DNA of 40,492 nucleotides from NCBI GenBank assembly GCA_964577205.1, contig CAZNYG010000007.1, forward strand, positions 1 to 40,492, read 5' to 3'. This document shows, piece after piece, positions 23,181-30,694 of this stretch. Source of the stretch: CAZNYG01 sp964577205. GTDB taxonomy: Bacteria > Elusimicrobiota > Endomicrobiia > Endomicrobiales > CAIRNS01. The first letter of the stretch is position 1, and the number at the start of each line of letters is the position of its first letter. The position numbers and the translations under genes are program-made. The notes under the pieces were generated by a model. That model saw only the letters and a program-made list of their open reading frames with translations. It was not told where the DNA came from and ran no database searches.

Positions 23181-24815
23181 ATGAGGATCGCGCTCGCACA
23201 GATCAACACAACAGTCGGTGACCTCGAGGGGAACGCGCGGAAGATCGTCGAGTACGCCGAACGCGCCGCCGCGCTCAACGCCGGCCTGGCGCTTTTCCCT
23301 GAACTGGCGCTTACCGGATACCCGCCCGAAGACCTGCTGCTCAAACCTTCGTTCATCAGGGAAAGCAGGGCCGCCCTCCTTAAGGTCTCAGGAAAGATCA
23401 GGGGCATTGCCGCGGTCGTGGGATGCGTAGATCACGACGGCACCGGCATTTACAACTCGGCGGCGCTCCTGAACAACGGCGAGATCCAGGGCATATACCA
23501 TAAAATGCTGCTGCCCAATTACGGCGTTTTCGATGAAAAACGGTATTTTACAGCCGGCACCCGCCCTTTCCTGACGAAAGTGAACGGAGTCCCCGCGGGC
23601 ATAGCCGTGTGCGAGGATATCTGGGACACGGGAGGGCCGGTCCCTCACCTGTGTTCCATGAACGCCGAACTCATCGTAATAATTAATGCCTCGCCGTACC
23701 ACGCCGGCAAGGTCAGGGAACGTGAGCTTATCGTCCAGCGCCTCGCGCGGGACCACGGGATCCATGCCGCCTACGTGAACCTCGCGGGAGGGCAGGACGA
23801 GCTGGTATTCGACGGATACAGCATGGCGGTAAGCCCTTCGGGAGAGATAATCGCGCGAGCCGCGGGATTTGAAGAGGAACTGCTGTGCGTCGATATTCCT
23901 CCGGGCGGTCCCGCGAAGAAGGAGCCGGTCCAGCCCCGTTTATTCTCCCTGCCGCCCCGGGATGAGGAAGTTTACCGCGCGCTGGTCACCGGCGTGCGCG
24001 ATTATGTCCGTAAGAACGGTTTCAAACAGACGGTCATCGGGCTGAGCGGCGGCATCGATTCGTCGATAGTGGCCGCCGTGGCCGTCGACGCTCTCGGCAG
24101 CGAGAACGTCCACGGCGTCTTCATGCCGTCGCGCTATTCCTCCCGGGAATCACTCGAGGACGCCGAAGAGCTGGCGAAGGCTCTCGGCATCGATTTCCGC
24201 TCCATTTCGATCGACGGGATATTCAGCGACTACCTGCGCGTCATGGAGCCCCATTTCTCCGGAAAAAAGCCGGACAGTACCGAAGAGAACCTGCAGGCGC
24301 GCATCCGAGGCAATATCATGATGGCGCTTTCAAACAAGTTCGGCTGGCTGGTGCTGACCACCGGCAACAAATCGGAGATGAGCACCGGCTACGCAACGCT
24401 CTACGGCGACATGGCGGGCGGGTTCGCGGTGATCAAGGACGTGTACAAGGTAAGGGTGTACGAACTCTCCCGTTACCGCAACCGGGTCTCGCCCGTCATC
24501 CCGCGGCGGGTGCTGGGAAAGGCCCCGACCGCCGAACTGAGGCCTGAGCAGAAAGACAGCGACTCCCTTCCGCCGTATGAAATACTTGACGCCATCCTTA
24601 AACAGTACATCGAAGAAGACCGCGACACCAGGGAGATCGTCGCCGCGGGATTCGATCCGGCGACGGTCCGCCGCGTGCTCCATCTGGTGGACATTAACGA
24701 ATACAAAAGACGGCAGGCGCCTCCTGGGATCAAAATATCACCGCGGGCTTTCGGGCGCGACCGCCGCATGCCCATCACCAACCGTTACCGCGACGAGGAA
24801 CGCCGGCGCGCATGA
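23181..24815 (+). CDS. nadE: NAD+ synthetase, glutamine-dependent
   Basis: A 544-residue two-domain enzyme. The N-terminal nitrilase-type glutaminase has the triad E41 (FPELALTGYP), K108 (YHKMLLPNYG) and C144 (AVCEDIWD). The C-terminal synthetase has the ATP loop SGGIDS at 289-294 and LTTGNKSEMSTGYATLYGD. It makes NAD+ from nicotinate adenine dinucleotide with glutamine as the nitrogen source, the last step of NAD synthesis. It starts 5 bases after the release-factor-like gene and its stop overlaps the radC start (ATGA). Length is typical of the glutamine-dependent bacterial form. Confidence 0.93.
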   Translation: MRIALAQINTTVGDLEGNARKIVEYAERAAALNAGLALFPELALTGYPPEDLLLKPSFIRESRAALLKVSGKIRGIAAVVGCVDHDGTGIYNSAALLNNGEIQGIYHKMLLPNYGVFDEKRYFTAGTRPFLTKVNGVPAGIAVCEDIWDTGGPVPHLCSMNAELIVIINASPYHAGKVRERELIVQRLARDHGIHAAYVNLAGGQDELVFDGYSMAVSPSGEIIARAAGFEEELLCVDIPPGGPAKKEPVQPRLFSLPPRDEEVYRALVTGVRDYVRKNGFKQTVIGLSGGIDSSIVAAVAVDALGSENVHGVFMPSRYSSRESLEDAEELAKALGIDFRSISIDGIFSDYLRVMEPHFSGKKPDSTEENLQARIRGNIMMALSNKFGWLVLTTGNKSEMSTGYATLYGDMAGGFAVIKDVYKVRVYELSRYRNRVSPVIPRRVLGKAPTAELRPEQKDSDSLPPYEILDAILKQYIEEDRDTREIVAAGFDPATVRRVLHLVDINEYKRRQAPPGIKISPRAFGRDRRMPITNRYRDEERRRA

Positions 24816-25501
24816 CCACAAAACGCCCACGCCCCCATTATCACGGACACCGGGAACGCCTTAAAGAACGGTATATCTCCTCCGGCCTTGGCGCGCTGCA
24901 GGATTATGAGCTGCTTGAGCTCCTGCTTACCTATGCCATTCCCCGCAAAGACGTGAAACCACTTGCAAAGAACCTCATTCAACAATTCGGCAGCATCACC
25001 GGAGTCCTCGACGCGGACACAGCGGAACTGACGGAGATCCCGGGCATATACAAGCATACAGCCGTCCTTCTGCGCCTTATTCGCGATACGGCCGCGCGCT
25101 ATACCCGGCAGGATGCGTTGAAGCGCGACCTTATCTCTTCCCCCGGCGCCGCGGAAACGTACCTGCGCACCCTTCTCAAGGGACGCCCGGAAGAAGAATT
25201 CCACGCGCTTTTCCTCGATAACGGTAACCGGCTGATCGCGTCCGAGCTGGTGCACAAGGGAACGGTAAACCGTTCCGCCGTGTACCCGCGGACCATCGCA
25301 AAAGCGGCCCTTCGGCACAAAGCGACGTCCGTCATAATCGCGCACAATCATCCAGGCGGCTCCCTGACGCCTTCCGATGACGACATGAAGGCGACTGAAG
25401 CGGTCCGCCGCGCCCTTGAGACTATAGAAGCAACCCTTCTCGACCACATCATAATCGCCGGCAACGCCTCCTTCAGCTGGAAGGAGCATGGCCTATTATA
25501 A
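24812..25501 (+). CDS. radC: RadC family protein (JAMM/MPN+ domain)
   Basis: A 229-residue protein with the UPF0758/RadC layout: an N-terminal helix-hairpin-helix-like part (RERLKERYISSGLGALQDYELLELLL cannot be quoted whole but is diagnostic by position 13-38) and a C-terminal JAMM domain with H178-x-H180 and D191 in the HNHPGG...SDDD block. JAMM residues bind zinc. The historic link to DNA repair was later withdrawn for E. coli, and the function remains unclear. ATG 24812 overlaps the nadE stop, ending the five-gene operon. Confidence 0.9.
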   Translation: MTTKRPRPHYHGHRERLKERYISSGLGALQDYELLELLLTYAIPRKDVKPLAKNLIQQFGSITGVLDADTAELTEIPGIYKHTAVLLRLIRDTAARYTRQDALKRDLISSPGAAETYLRTLLKGRPEEEFHALFLDNGNRLIASELVHKGTVNRSAVYPRTIAKAALRHKATSVIIAHNHPGGSLTPSDDDMKATEAVRRALETIEATLLDHIIIAGNASFSWKEHGLL

Positions 25502-25507
25502 GGCACT

Positions 25508-25600
25508 GTAAAATATAAAATGAAAAATGTAAATTGAACGTCAAAAGCTATGAGACAATTCAAACATCATTCGTTTTCATAGAAACATTTTCGTGTTCAT
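25508..25600. repeat. AT-rich intergenic stretch with TAAAATGAAAAATG-like words
   Basis: Between radC and the carboxypeptidase gene the GC content drops sharply. The left part has AATATAAAATGAAAAATG; the right part (around 25588-25600) has ACATTTTCGTGTTCATT, roughly the inverse. This looks like a decayed member of the inverted-word class seen at 7455, 13769 and 26521, but the match is poor. No gene. A TTGACT at 25634-25639 lies at the right distance to be a -35 box, with a poor -10. Confidence 0.3.
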
Positions 25601-25673
25601 TGGATTTGAATATATGTCGTATCTCGTCCATCCTTGACTCAATTTATTTCCATTGTCTTTATGGAGGTTTTTC

Positions 25674-26510
25674 ATGAACGTATACACTATCACTCCAAGC
25701 TGGGTGATCGAGACGAAAAAGGAATTCCTCGACGGAGTCAAAACGCTTGAATCGTGGGGCCTTCACGTGGTTAACAGGGAGTTTTCAAAGGTGATACCTT
25801 CGCCGAAGGAAAAAGCCGCGGAGCTTCACCGGGCCTTCAAGGATGCGTCGATCGACTTCATTCTCGCCCGCCGCGGCGGGGCGAGTTCCATGAAGATGCT
25901 GCCGTTCGTCGATTTCGATCTGATCCGGCGGCATCCCAAGCCGCTGGCTGGTTTCAGCGACCTGAGCACCCTGCTCAACTCTATCCATGAACGAACGGGC
26001 ATGATCACCCTTCATTCGCCGATGGTCCTGAATTTCACCGATCCGACACGTTTCACCATCCGCTCTTTCAAGAACGCGCTTAACGGATTCCCGAATAAGT
26101 CCCTTTTCTCGGGCGCGCCGGTAAAAGTCTACCGGGAAGGAAAAGCCAGAGGCACGTTGAAGGGCGGCAATCTGGTCACCCTCAGCACTCTTATCGGTAC
26201 CCCTTGGGATGTTCCCACGAAAGGCGCCGTCGTTTTTCTGGAAGATGTGGACGAGAAACCGCACGAGGTGGACCGGTATCTGTCCATGTGGATCCTGGCG
26301 GGAAAATTCAAAGGCATCAAAGGCCTCATCATCGGGGACTTTCGCGGCGTAAAACCTGCTGACGTACTGAAAACCCTCACGGATCAGATGACGATGCCGT
26401 TCCCGGTAGTGTACTGTCCGTATATCGGCCACGTGAAGAACAAGATCACGCTCCCCGTCGGAGCCGCGGTGGAACTGGACACGAGGAAAGGCACGCTGGA
26501 AATACAATAA
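25674..26510 (+). CDS. LD-carboxypeptidase (LdcA / MccF family)
   Basis: A 278-residue serine peptidase of family S66. The nucleophile is S95 in the GFSD elbow, with E190 (FLEDVDEKPHEVDR) and H253 (YIGHVKNK) completing the triad. LdcA removes the terminal D-Ala from muropeptide tetrapeptides in the cytoplasm for cell wall recycling; MccF members instead cleave microcin-type conjugates. No signal peptide is seen, which fits either. ATG 25674 is preceded by GGAGG and is preferred over the upstream GTG-type start. Neighbours do not settle the substrate. Confidence 0.83.
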   Translation: MNVYTITPSWVIETKKEFLDGVKTLESWGLHVVNREFSKVIPSPKEKAAELHRAFKDASIDFILARRGGASSMKMLPFVDFDLIRRHPKPLAGFSDLSTLLNSIHERTGMITLHSPMVLNFTDPTRFTIRSFKNALNGFPNKSLFSGAPVKVYREGKARGTLKGGNLVTLSTLIGTPWDVPTKGAVVFLEDVDEKPHEVDRYLSMWILAGKFKGIKGLIIGDFRGVKPADVLKTLTDQMTMPFPVVYCPYIGHVKNKITLPVGAAVELDTRKGTLEIQ

Positions 26511-26520
26511 GCCAAAGGCG

Positions 26521-26730
26521 ACGCTGGATATCAGGCTCTGGATACCAGACACGGGACGCAAGATACTGGATAACAGCCCGGAACAGCAACGGCGCCGATG
26601 AATCGGCATGCTACAAAAAGACAAGTTTGCCTGATGGCAGTTTTTAACTGGTCTTAAGCAAGAGGTGTCATGCCCGAAATTCTGGTAATCGGGCATCCAG
26701 TATCCATTGTCCAGTGTCCTGCGTCCTGTG
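26521..26730. repeat. Element with inverted CTGGATA / TATCCAG words before spmA
   Basis: The left arm (26521-26575) is a run of CTGGATA-, CAGGCTCTGG- and ACGGGACGCAAGATA-type words; the right arm (26694-26730) is inverted. Exact or near matches: ATACTGGAT (left, 26563-26571) with ATCCAGTAT (26695-26703), and CACGGGACGCA (26550-26560) with TGCGTCCTGTG (26720-26730), 10 of 11. Inside is a perfect 8-bp hairpin ATGCCCGA/TCGGGCAT (26670-26677 and 26689-26696). The same words form the element at 7455-7566. The right arm ends 20 bases before the next gene. Confidence 0.65.
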
Positions 26731-26750
26731 CCGCCTTTAAGGAGTTTTTA

Positions 26751-27326
26751 ATGAACATCATCTGGGTCGTGCTTATCGCGGTCAGCGTGCTGTTCTCGCT
26801 GGCAGCGGGGACGGTGGGGGAATTCACCAAATCCATGTTCGACGCGGCGAAAGCGGCGGTGGAGATATCCCTTTTCCTCGCGGGGATCGTCTCGCTGTGG
26901 CTCGGCATAACAAAGATCATCGAAGAATCCGGGCTTATCCACGCGCTGTCCAAAGTGACGCGGCCCGTCATTTCGCGGCTGTTCAAGAACGTTCCGGCCG
27001 AACATCCTTCGATCACGGCCATCACGCTTAACCTCCTGGCGAACCTGTTCGGCCTGGGCAACGCCGCGACGCCTCTCGGCATCAAGGCGATGAAAGACCT
27101 GCAGACGTTAAATCCCGAACCCGATACCGTCTCCAACGACATGATGCTGTTCATCGTCATAAACACGGCCAGCATCCAGCTGATACCGTTCACCGTAATC
27201 GGCATACTGGCTGATTACGGTTCCAGCAACCCGTCGTCCATCGTCCTTCCCACGATAGTGGCGACCGTCATTTCCACGGCAACGGCGCTGGCCATCCTTT
27301 CAGGGTTCCGGAGGGCGCTGAAATGA
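26751..27326 (+). CDS. SpmA-like nucleoside recognition (Gate) domain protein
   Basis: A 191-residue membrane protein with helices near residues 2-22, 40-65 and several more, and the Gate-domain marks FTKSMFDAAKAAVEISLFLAG, ANLFGLGNAATPLGIKAMK and VINTASIQLIPFTVIG. In Bacillus SpmA acts with SpmB in spore core dehydration; many non-sporulating bacteria also carry the pair, with unknown transport or gating roles. I chose ATG 26751, which has AAGGAG upstream; the longer start at 26670 lies in the repeat element. The stop overlaps the next gene by 4 bases (ATGA). Confidence 0.82.
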   Translation: MNIIWVVLIAVSVLFSLAAGTVGEFTKSMFDAAKAAVEISLFLAGIVSLWLGITKIIEESGLIHALSKVTRPVISRLFKNVPAEHPSITAITLNLLANLFGLGNAATPLGIKAMKDLQTLNPEPDTVSNDMMLFIVINTASIQLIPFTVIGILADYGSSNPSSIVLPTIVATVISTATALAILSGFRRALK

Positions 27327-27850
27327 GAACGCTCAACCTGATATCCCAGCTGATCATACCGCTGTTCATCCTGTTCACGGTGGTGTACGGTCATGTCCGC
27401 AAAGTGCGCGTTTACGACTCGTTCGTGTCCGGCGCGAAAGAAGGCATACCCATCGTCATTAACATATTCCCCTATATCCTCGCGATCTTCGTCGCGATAA
27501 AAGCCTTCCAGGCGTCGGGCGCTTTCGGGTTCACTAAAGAACTTTTCGCGGGCGTTTCCTCGCTGGTCAACGTGCCCATCGAAGTATTGTCCCTGTCGAT
27601 CATCAAGCCTCTTTCCGGCAGCGCCTCCACAGGTATTTTTACCGATATCGTGAAGTTGACCGGCCCAGAATCGCAGGCCAGCCTGATGGCCGGCGTCATC
27701 ATCGGCAGCGCCGAAACGACGTTCTACGTCCTTGCCGTCTACCTCGGCGCGGTGGGGATCAAAAAGACCCGTTACCTGATCCCCGTCTGCGTCCTCGCCG
27801 ATATCGCGGGGATCATCGTTTCGATCATGGTCGTTAAACTGCTGTTTTAA
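27323..27850 (+). CDS. SpmB-like nucleoside recognition (Gate) domain protein
   Basis: A 175-residue membrane protein, partner of the previous gene product. Marks are VYDSFVSGAKEGIPIVINIF, IIKPLSGSASTGIFTDIVK and GSAETTFYVLAVYLGAVGIK, which correspond to SpmB. ATG overlaps the spmA-like stop. No other sporulation gene is present in the window, so a spore role should not be assumed. The family is found across Gram-negative lineages. Confidence 0.82.
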   Translation: MRTLNLISQLIIPLFILFTVVYGHVRKVRVYDSFVSGAKEGIPIVINIFPYILAIFVAIKAFQASGAFGFTKELFAGVSSLVNVPIEVLSLSIIKPLSGSASTGIFTDIVKLTGPESQASLMAGVIIGSAETTFYVLAVYLGAVGIKKTRYLIPVCVLADIAGIIVSIMVVKLLF

Positions 27851-27905
27851 CAGCGAGCCATCAGCTGTCAGTCAAAGGGCTGAGCTGAGAGCTGACTGCT
27901 GAAGG
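27849..27905. repeat. Short element with inverted CAGCTG words after spmB
   Basis: TCAGCTGTCAG (27861-27871) is nearly the inverse of CTGACTGCTGA (27892-27902), 10 of 11. Both arms are made of AGCTGA-type words. It sits between the spmB-like stop and the amidotransferase ribosome binding site. It is the fourth word family of this kind in the window. Confidence 0.5.
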
Positions 27906-27925
27906 CCGTCTTTCAGGAGTTTCTG

Positions 27926-28645
27926 ATGTGCCGTCTCGCAGGTATAACCCATTTTGATTTCGACGCGCACCGCGATCTCGCCGACCGGTTTTTTGACCTG
28001 GCCGAAAACGGCATGGTCATGGAGGGGGACCCTCCCGGCCACCTTGACGGCTGGGGGATCAGCTATTATCGCGACGGAAAAGCCTTTACGCGCCGGAGCG
28101 GCGCCCCTCTTAACCGGGAACGCGGCATCTATTATTCGCTGCTGCGGGAGATCGGCCAGAGCCCGGTACTGATCCTTCATCTCAGGAAATCAGCATGGCC
28201 GATGACCACCGCGGCGGAGCACGCTCATCCTTTCGAGCACGGCAACGTCGTTTTCGCCCATAACGGCACAGTGCGCGACTTCGAACCTCTGCTGGCGGAA
28301 ATAAATGACCGTGAAGGAATGAACGCTTCGCCCCGGGACACGGAGGTTATTTTCCGTTACATGATGGGCCTCGTCAAAAATGGAATGACTTTGGAAAATG
28401 CCTTCGCCCGCCTGGCCGTCAGGATCCGCTCCTGCCATGTCTATTCAGCGCTGAACGTTCTTTTCAGCGACGGCAATACACTGTTCGCTTGCAGAGACCA
28501 TACCCGCGCCCCTGACTACTACACGCTTTTTTCCGCTCAACGCGGCAACAGCGCGCTGATCTCTTCAGAACCGCTGTCCGCTGAAGGAACATGGACCCCG
28601 CTGCCCGAAAAACTTCTCATCACATTTCCATTGAAAAAAAAGTAA
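27926..28645 (+). CDS. Class II glutamine amidotransferase (YafJ-like)
   Basis: A 239-residue Ntn-type amidotransferase. The nucleophile is C2 after removal of the initiator methionine (MCRLAGI); other marks are DGWGISYY, LHLRKSAWP and NVVFAHNGTVRDF. The domain hydrolyses glutamine to give ammonia. There is no synthetase domain in the protein or next to it, so the acceptor is unknown; YafJ/EgtC-type proteins are of this size. A CAGGAG site precedes the ATG by 7 bases. Confidence 0.85.
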   Translation: MCRLAGITHFDFDAHRDLADRFFDLAENGMVMEGDPPGHLDGWGISYYRDGKAFTRRSGAPLNRERGIYYSLLREIGQSPVLILHLRKSAWPMTTAAEHAHPFEHGNVVFAHNGTVRDFEPLLAEINDREGMNASPRDTEVIFRYMMGLVKNGMTLENAFARLAVRIRSCHVYSALNVLFSDGNTLFACRDHTRAPDYYTLFSAQRGNSALISSEPLSAEGTWTPLPEKLLITFPLKKK

Positions 28646-28659
28646 ATTCCTGTTATCTT
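28631..28659 (+). promoter_or_regulatory. Promoter of the ferritin-like / hemerythrin genes
   Basis: TTGAAA (28631-28636), 17-base spacer, TATCTT (28654-28659); 5 of 6 and 4 of 6 matches. The -35 box lies in the last codons of the amidotransferase gene. The start would be near 28666, leaving a leader of about 35 bases. Confidence 0.5.
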
Positions 28660-28701
28660 ATTACAAACACCGCCACCTGTCACGACATAGAGGAGTAAGG
28701 A

Positions 28702-29169
28702 ATGCCGCAGCCTGCCGCCTTCCAGGACATCTTCCCGATCCTGGAACAACTGGAACACACGATGGAAGAGTTGTACCGCGTTTGCGCCGCGCAATGGCCG
28801 GAAGACGCGGAATTCTGGCAGAACCTCGAACATCAGGAGAGCAAGCACGCGGTGTACGTCAAAAAAGCCGCCGAACTGTTGCAGCGGTCGCCCGGTGATT
28901 TTACGGCGGGCCGCCCTTTTAACCAGGCGGGCGTCCAAACGATGATAAGGGGCATCCGGGAAACAACTGCCAAAGTCAGCGCCGGCATCCTCACGTCCAG
29001 AAAGATCCTGTTCATCGTAAAAGACCTGGAGTACTCTCTGCTTGAGAAGAAGTATCTTGAGGTAGTCAACTCAAAAAACATCGAATACGTGCAATTAATG
29101 ACACTGGTGCATGACGAAACGGCCACGCACCATGACGCCATAAACAAAAAAATAAGCCGATTGCCCTGA
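28702..29169 (+). CDS. Ferritin-like / rubrerythrin-type four-helix protein
   Basis: A 155-residue helical protein with a pattern of carboxylates and histidines typical of di-iron four-helix proteins: E22/E23 in TMEELYRVC, E46-x-x-H49 in QESKHAV, E110 and E115 in KDLEYSLLEKKY, and E139 with H143/H144 in DETATHHDA. The last site has one extra residue compared with the standard ExxH. No rubredoxin domain. Such proteins reduce peroxide or handle iron. It starts at ATG 28702 with a GAGGAG site. Its neighbour is a hemerythrin, so an oxygen or iron related job is reasonable. Family assignment rests on the pattern alone. Confidence 0.6.
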   Translation: MPQPAAFQDIFPILEQLEHTMEELYRVCAAQWPEDAEFWQNLEHQESKHAVYVKKAAELLQRSPGDFTAGRPFNQAGVQTMIRGIRETTAKVSAGILTSRKILFIVKDLEYSLLEKKYLEVVNSKNIEYVQLMTLVHDETATHHDAINKKISRLP

Positions 29170-29230
29170 TCTGCACGCCGCCGCGCGGAGATCCAACTGT
29201 GCGGGAGTCACACCGGAGGAGGCCGGAAAG

Positions 29231-29662
29231 ATGAAGCAAGACAATGACCTTGAGCAATTGAAAGCGATACATGCCGGGCTGAAGGAACGGGCCACGCTCC
29301 TGTATCTGATCCCGAATGAAATTGAGGAAAAAAAGCGCTGGGTCACCCTGAAAAAAGCGGAGGAATTCTTTATCGACACGCTGCCGGTCCATTTTTCGAT
29401 CGAAGAAGACTATGTTTTCCCTGATATACTGGCCAAAAACCCCACAGAGAGGATCCGCATGACGATCGAAAAACTCACCCGCGAACACGCGATCTTCGTC
29501 GAGATGATCGCGGAACTGGAAAAAGCGATCTCGGGCCAGATCTTTCCCTTGACCCAGGAAGCGAGGGAAAACATCAACATCATAATCGAGTCTTTCAACC
29601 AGCCTCTGTGTGAACATGCCAGGATAGAAGACAACGAAGTATTCCCTTTGTACAAGGGGTAG
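29231..29662 (+). CDS. Hemerythrin-type HHE cation-binding protein
   Basis: A 143-residue protein with the hemerythrin ligand pattern: H14, H54 with E58 (HFSIEED), H86 (REHAIF), and H129 with E133 (EHARIEDNEVFPLY). These bind a di-iron centre that takes up O2 or NO, or senses oxygen. It is soluble and has no other domain. It follows the ferritin-like gene after 61 bases and has a GGAGG site before the ATG. A weak terminator follows. Confidence 0.82.
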   Translation: MKQDNDLEQLKAIHAGLKERATLLYLIPNEIEEKKRWVTLKKAEEFFIDTLPVHFSIEEDYVFPDILAKNPTERIRMTIEKLTREHAIFVEMIAELEKAISGQIFPLTQEARENINIIIESFNQPLCEHARIEDNEVFPLYKG

Positions 29663-29729
29663 CAGGCGCTTCAAGGGCCTAACCCGCTCCTCCTGAGTTT
29701 ATGCCCATGCCAGCGCTTGCTGCGAAAAG

Positions 29730-29757
29730 CAGGCCATGCTTACAGCCTGTTTTTTTA
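29730..29757 (+). terminator. Weak intrinsic terminator after the hemerythrin gene
   Basis: CAGGC (29730-29734) pairs with GCCTG (29745-29749) around a 10-base loop, followed by eight T (29750-29757). The stem is short, but the T-run is good. An overlapping alternative stem (AAGCA/TGCTT) is possible. Confidence 0.5.
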
Positions 29758-29801
29758 TGCCTTTTTTCTGAAATGATGTGTCATATTCAAAGGAGAACAA
29801 C

Positions 29802-30682
29802 ATGCTTCGGTCCAATCGTTTAATGGTCATCCTGACAACAATGCTCTTTCTCGGCATCACCTCATTGCTCGCGCGGGAAGGATCATGGAAAGTGACGCCC
29901 TCGGATGACGGCACTCCCATAGCCTACGCGGTATCCGGCAGCGGGGACACCACGGTGATATTTTCTCACGGATGGTGCTGCGACAGCCGTTACTGGGAAG
30001 AACAGATACCATTTNNNNNNNNNNCTACCGGGTCATCACCGTAGATCTCGCCGGCCACGGCCACTCGGGACAGGGGCGCGGGGAATACACGATGGAATCG
30101 TTCGGCAGGGATCTCAAAGCCGTCGCTGAAGCAGAGAAAGCAACCCGTGTCATCCTGGTAGGGCATTCGATGTCCGGGGTCGTTATCGCGGAGGCGGCCA
30201 GACTGATGCCGGAGCGCGTCATCGGCCTTGTCGGCATAGACACCCTGGATAACGTCGAATTCTCTATCACACAGGAACAGCTGAGCGGGTATCTCGGGCA
30301 GTTCATGAAGGATTTCCCGGGCGCGACCCGTCCGTTCGTCCGATCGATGGTGGGCAGGGACATCGACCCCGCCCTGGCATCCTGGATAGTCGAAGACATG
30401 GCGGCCGCGCCGATGTCCGTAGGTATAAGCGCGTTCAGCGAAATGATGGGCATGTATGTGCGCGGCGACGTCGCGAAACTGTTCGAAGGGATCAAGGCGC
30501 CCGTGCGCTGCGTAAACGCCGATCTCTATCCGACCAGCGCGGAGACCAACCGGAAACATATGCGCTCGTTCGACGTCAGGATCCTGAAAGGGCGCGGCCA
30601 TTTCCTGATGCTCGAAAGCCCTGAAGAATTCAACACCCTTCTTCAGGAAACCGTCAGCGAGCTCGCGGCCCTGAAAAAATAA
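29802..30682 (+). CDS. Exported alpha/beta hydrolase, interrupted by assembly gap
   Basis: One gene read in two frames because of the N-run. The 5' part (from ATG 29802, AAGGAG site) has a signal peptide (LMVILTTMLFLGITSLLA) and VIFSHGWCCDSRYWEEQIPF, the oxyanion loop. After the gap it continues YRVITVDLAGHGHSGQG, the nucleophile elbow GHSMSG, and the histidine in GRGHFLMLES. The two parts match a single alpha/beta hydrolase of about 290 residues. Ten N shifts the frame, so the true gap length must be of the form 3n+2. About four residues normally lie there, which points to 11 bases. Substrate unknown. Confidence 0.8.
30015..30024. other. Assembly gap (10 N)
   Basis: Ten N inside the hydrolase gene. 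The flanking protein parts belong together, so little sequence is missing. The count of ten is probably a placeholder. Confidence 0.95.
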
Positions 30683-30694
30683 GCTGTCCGGACC

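Noticed and set aside
29972..30682. A separate hydrolase gene starting at 29972
   Set aside because: That start lies before the N-run in a shadow frame; the protein is the second half of the gene at 29802.
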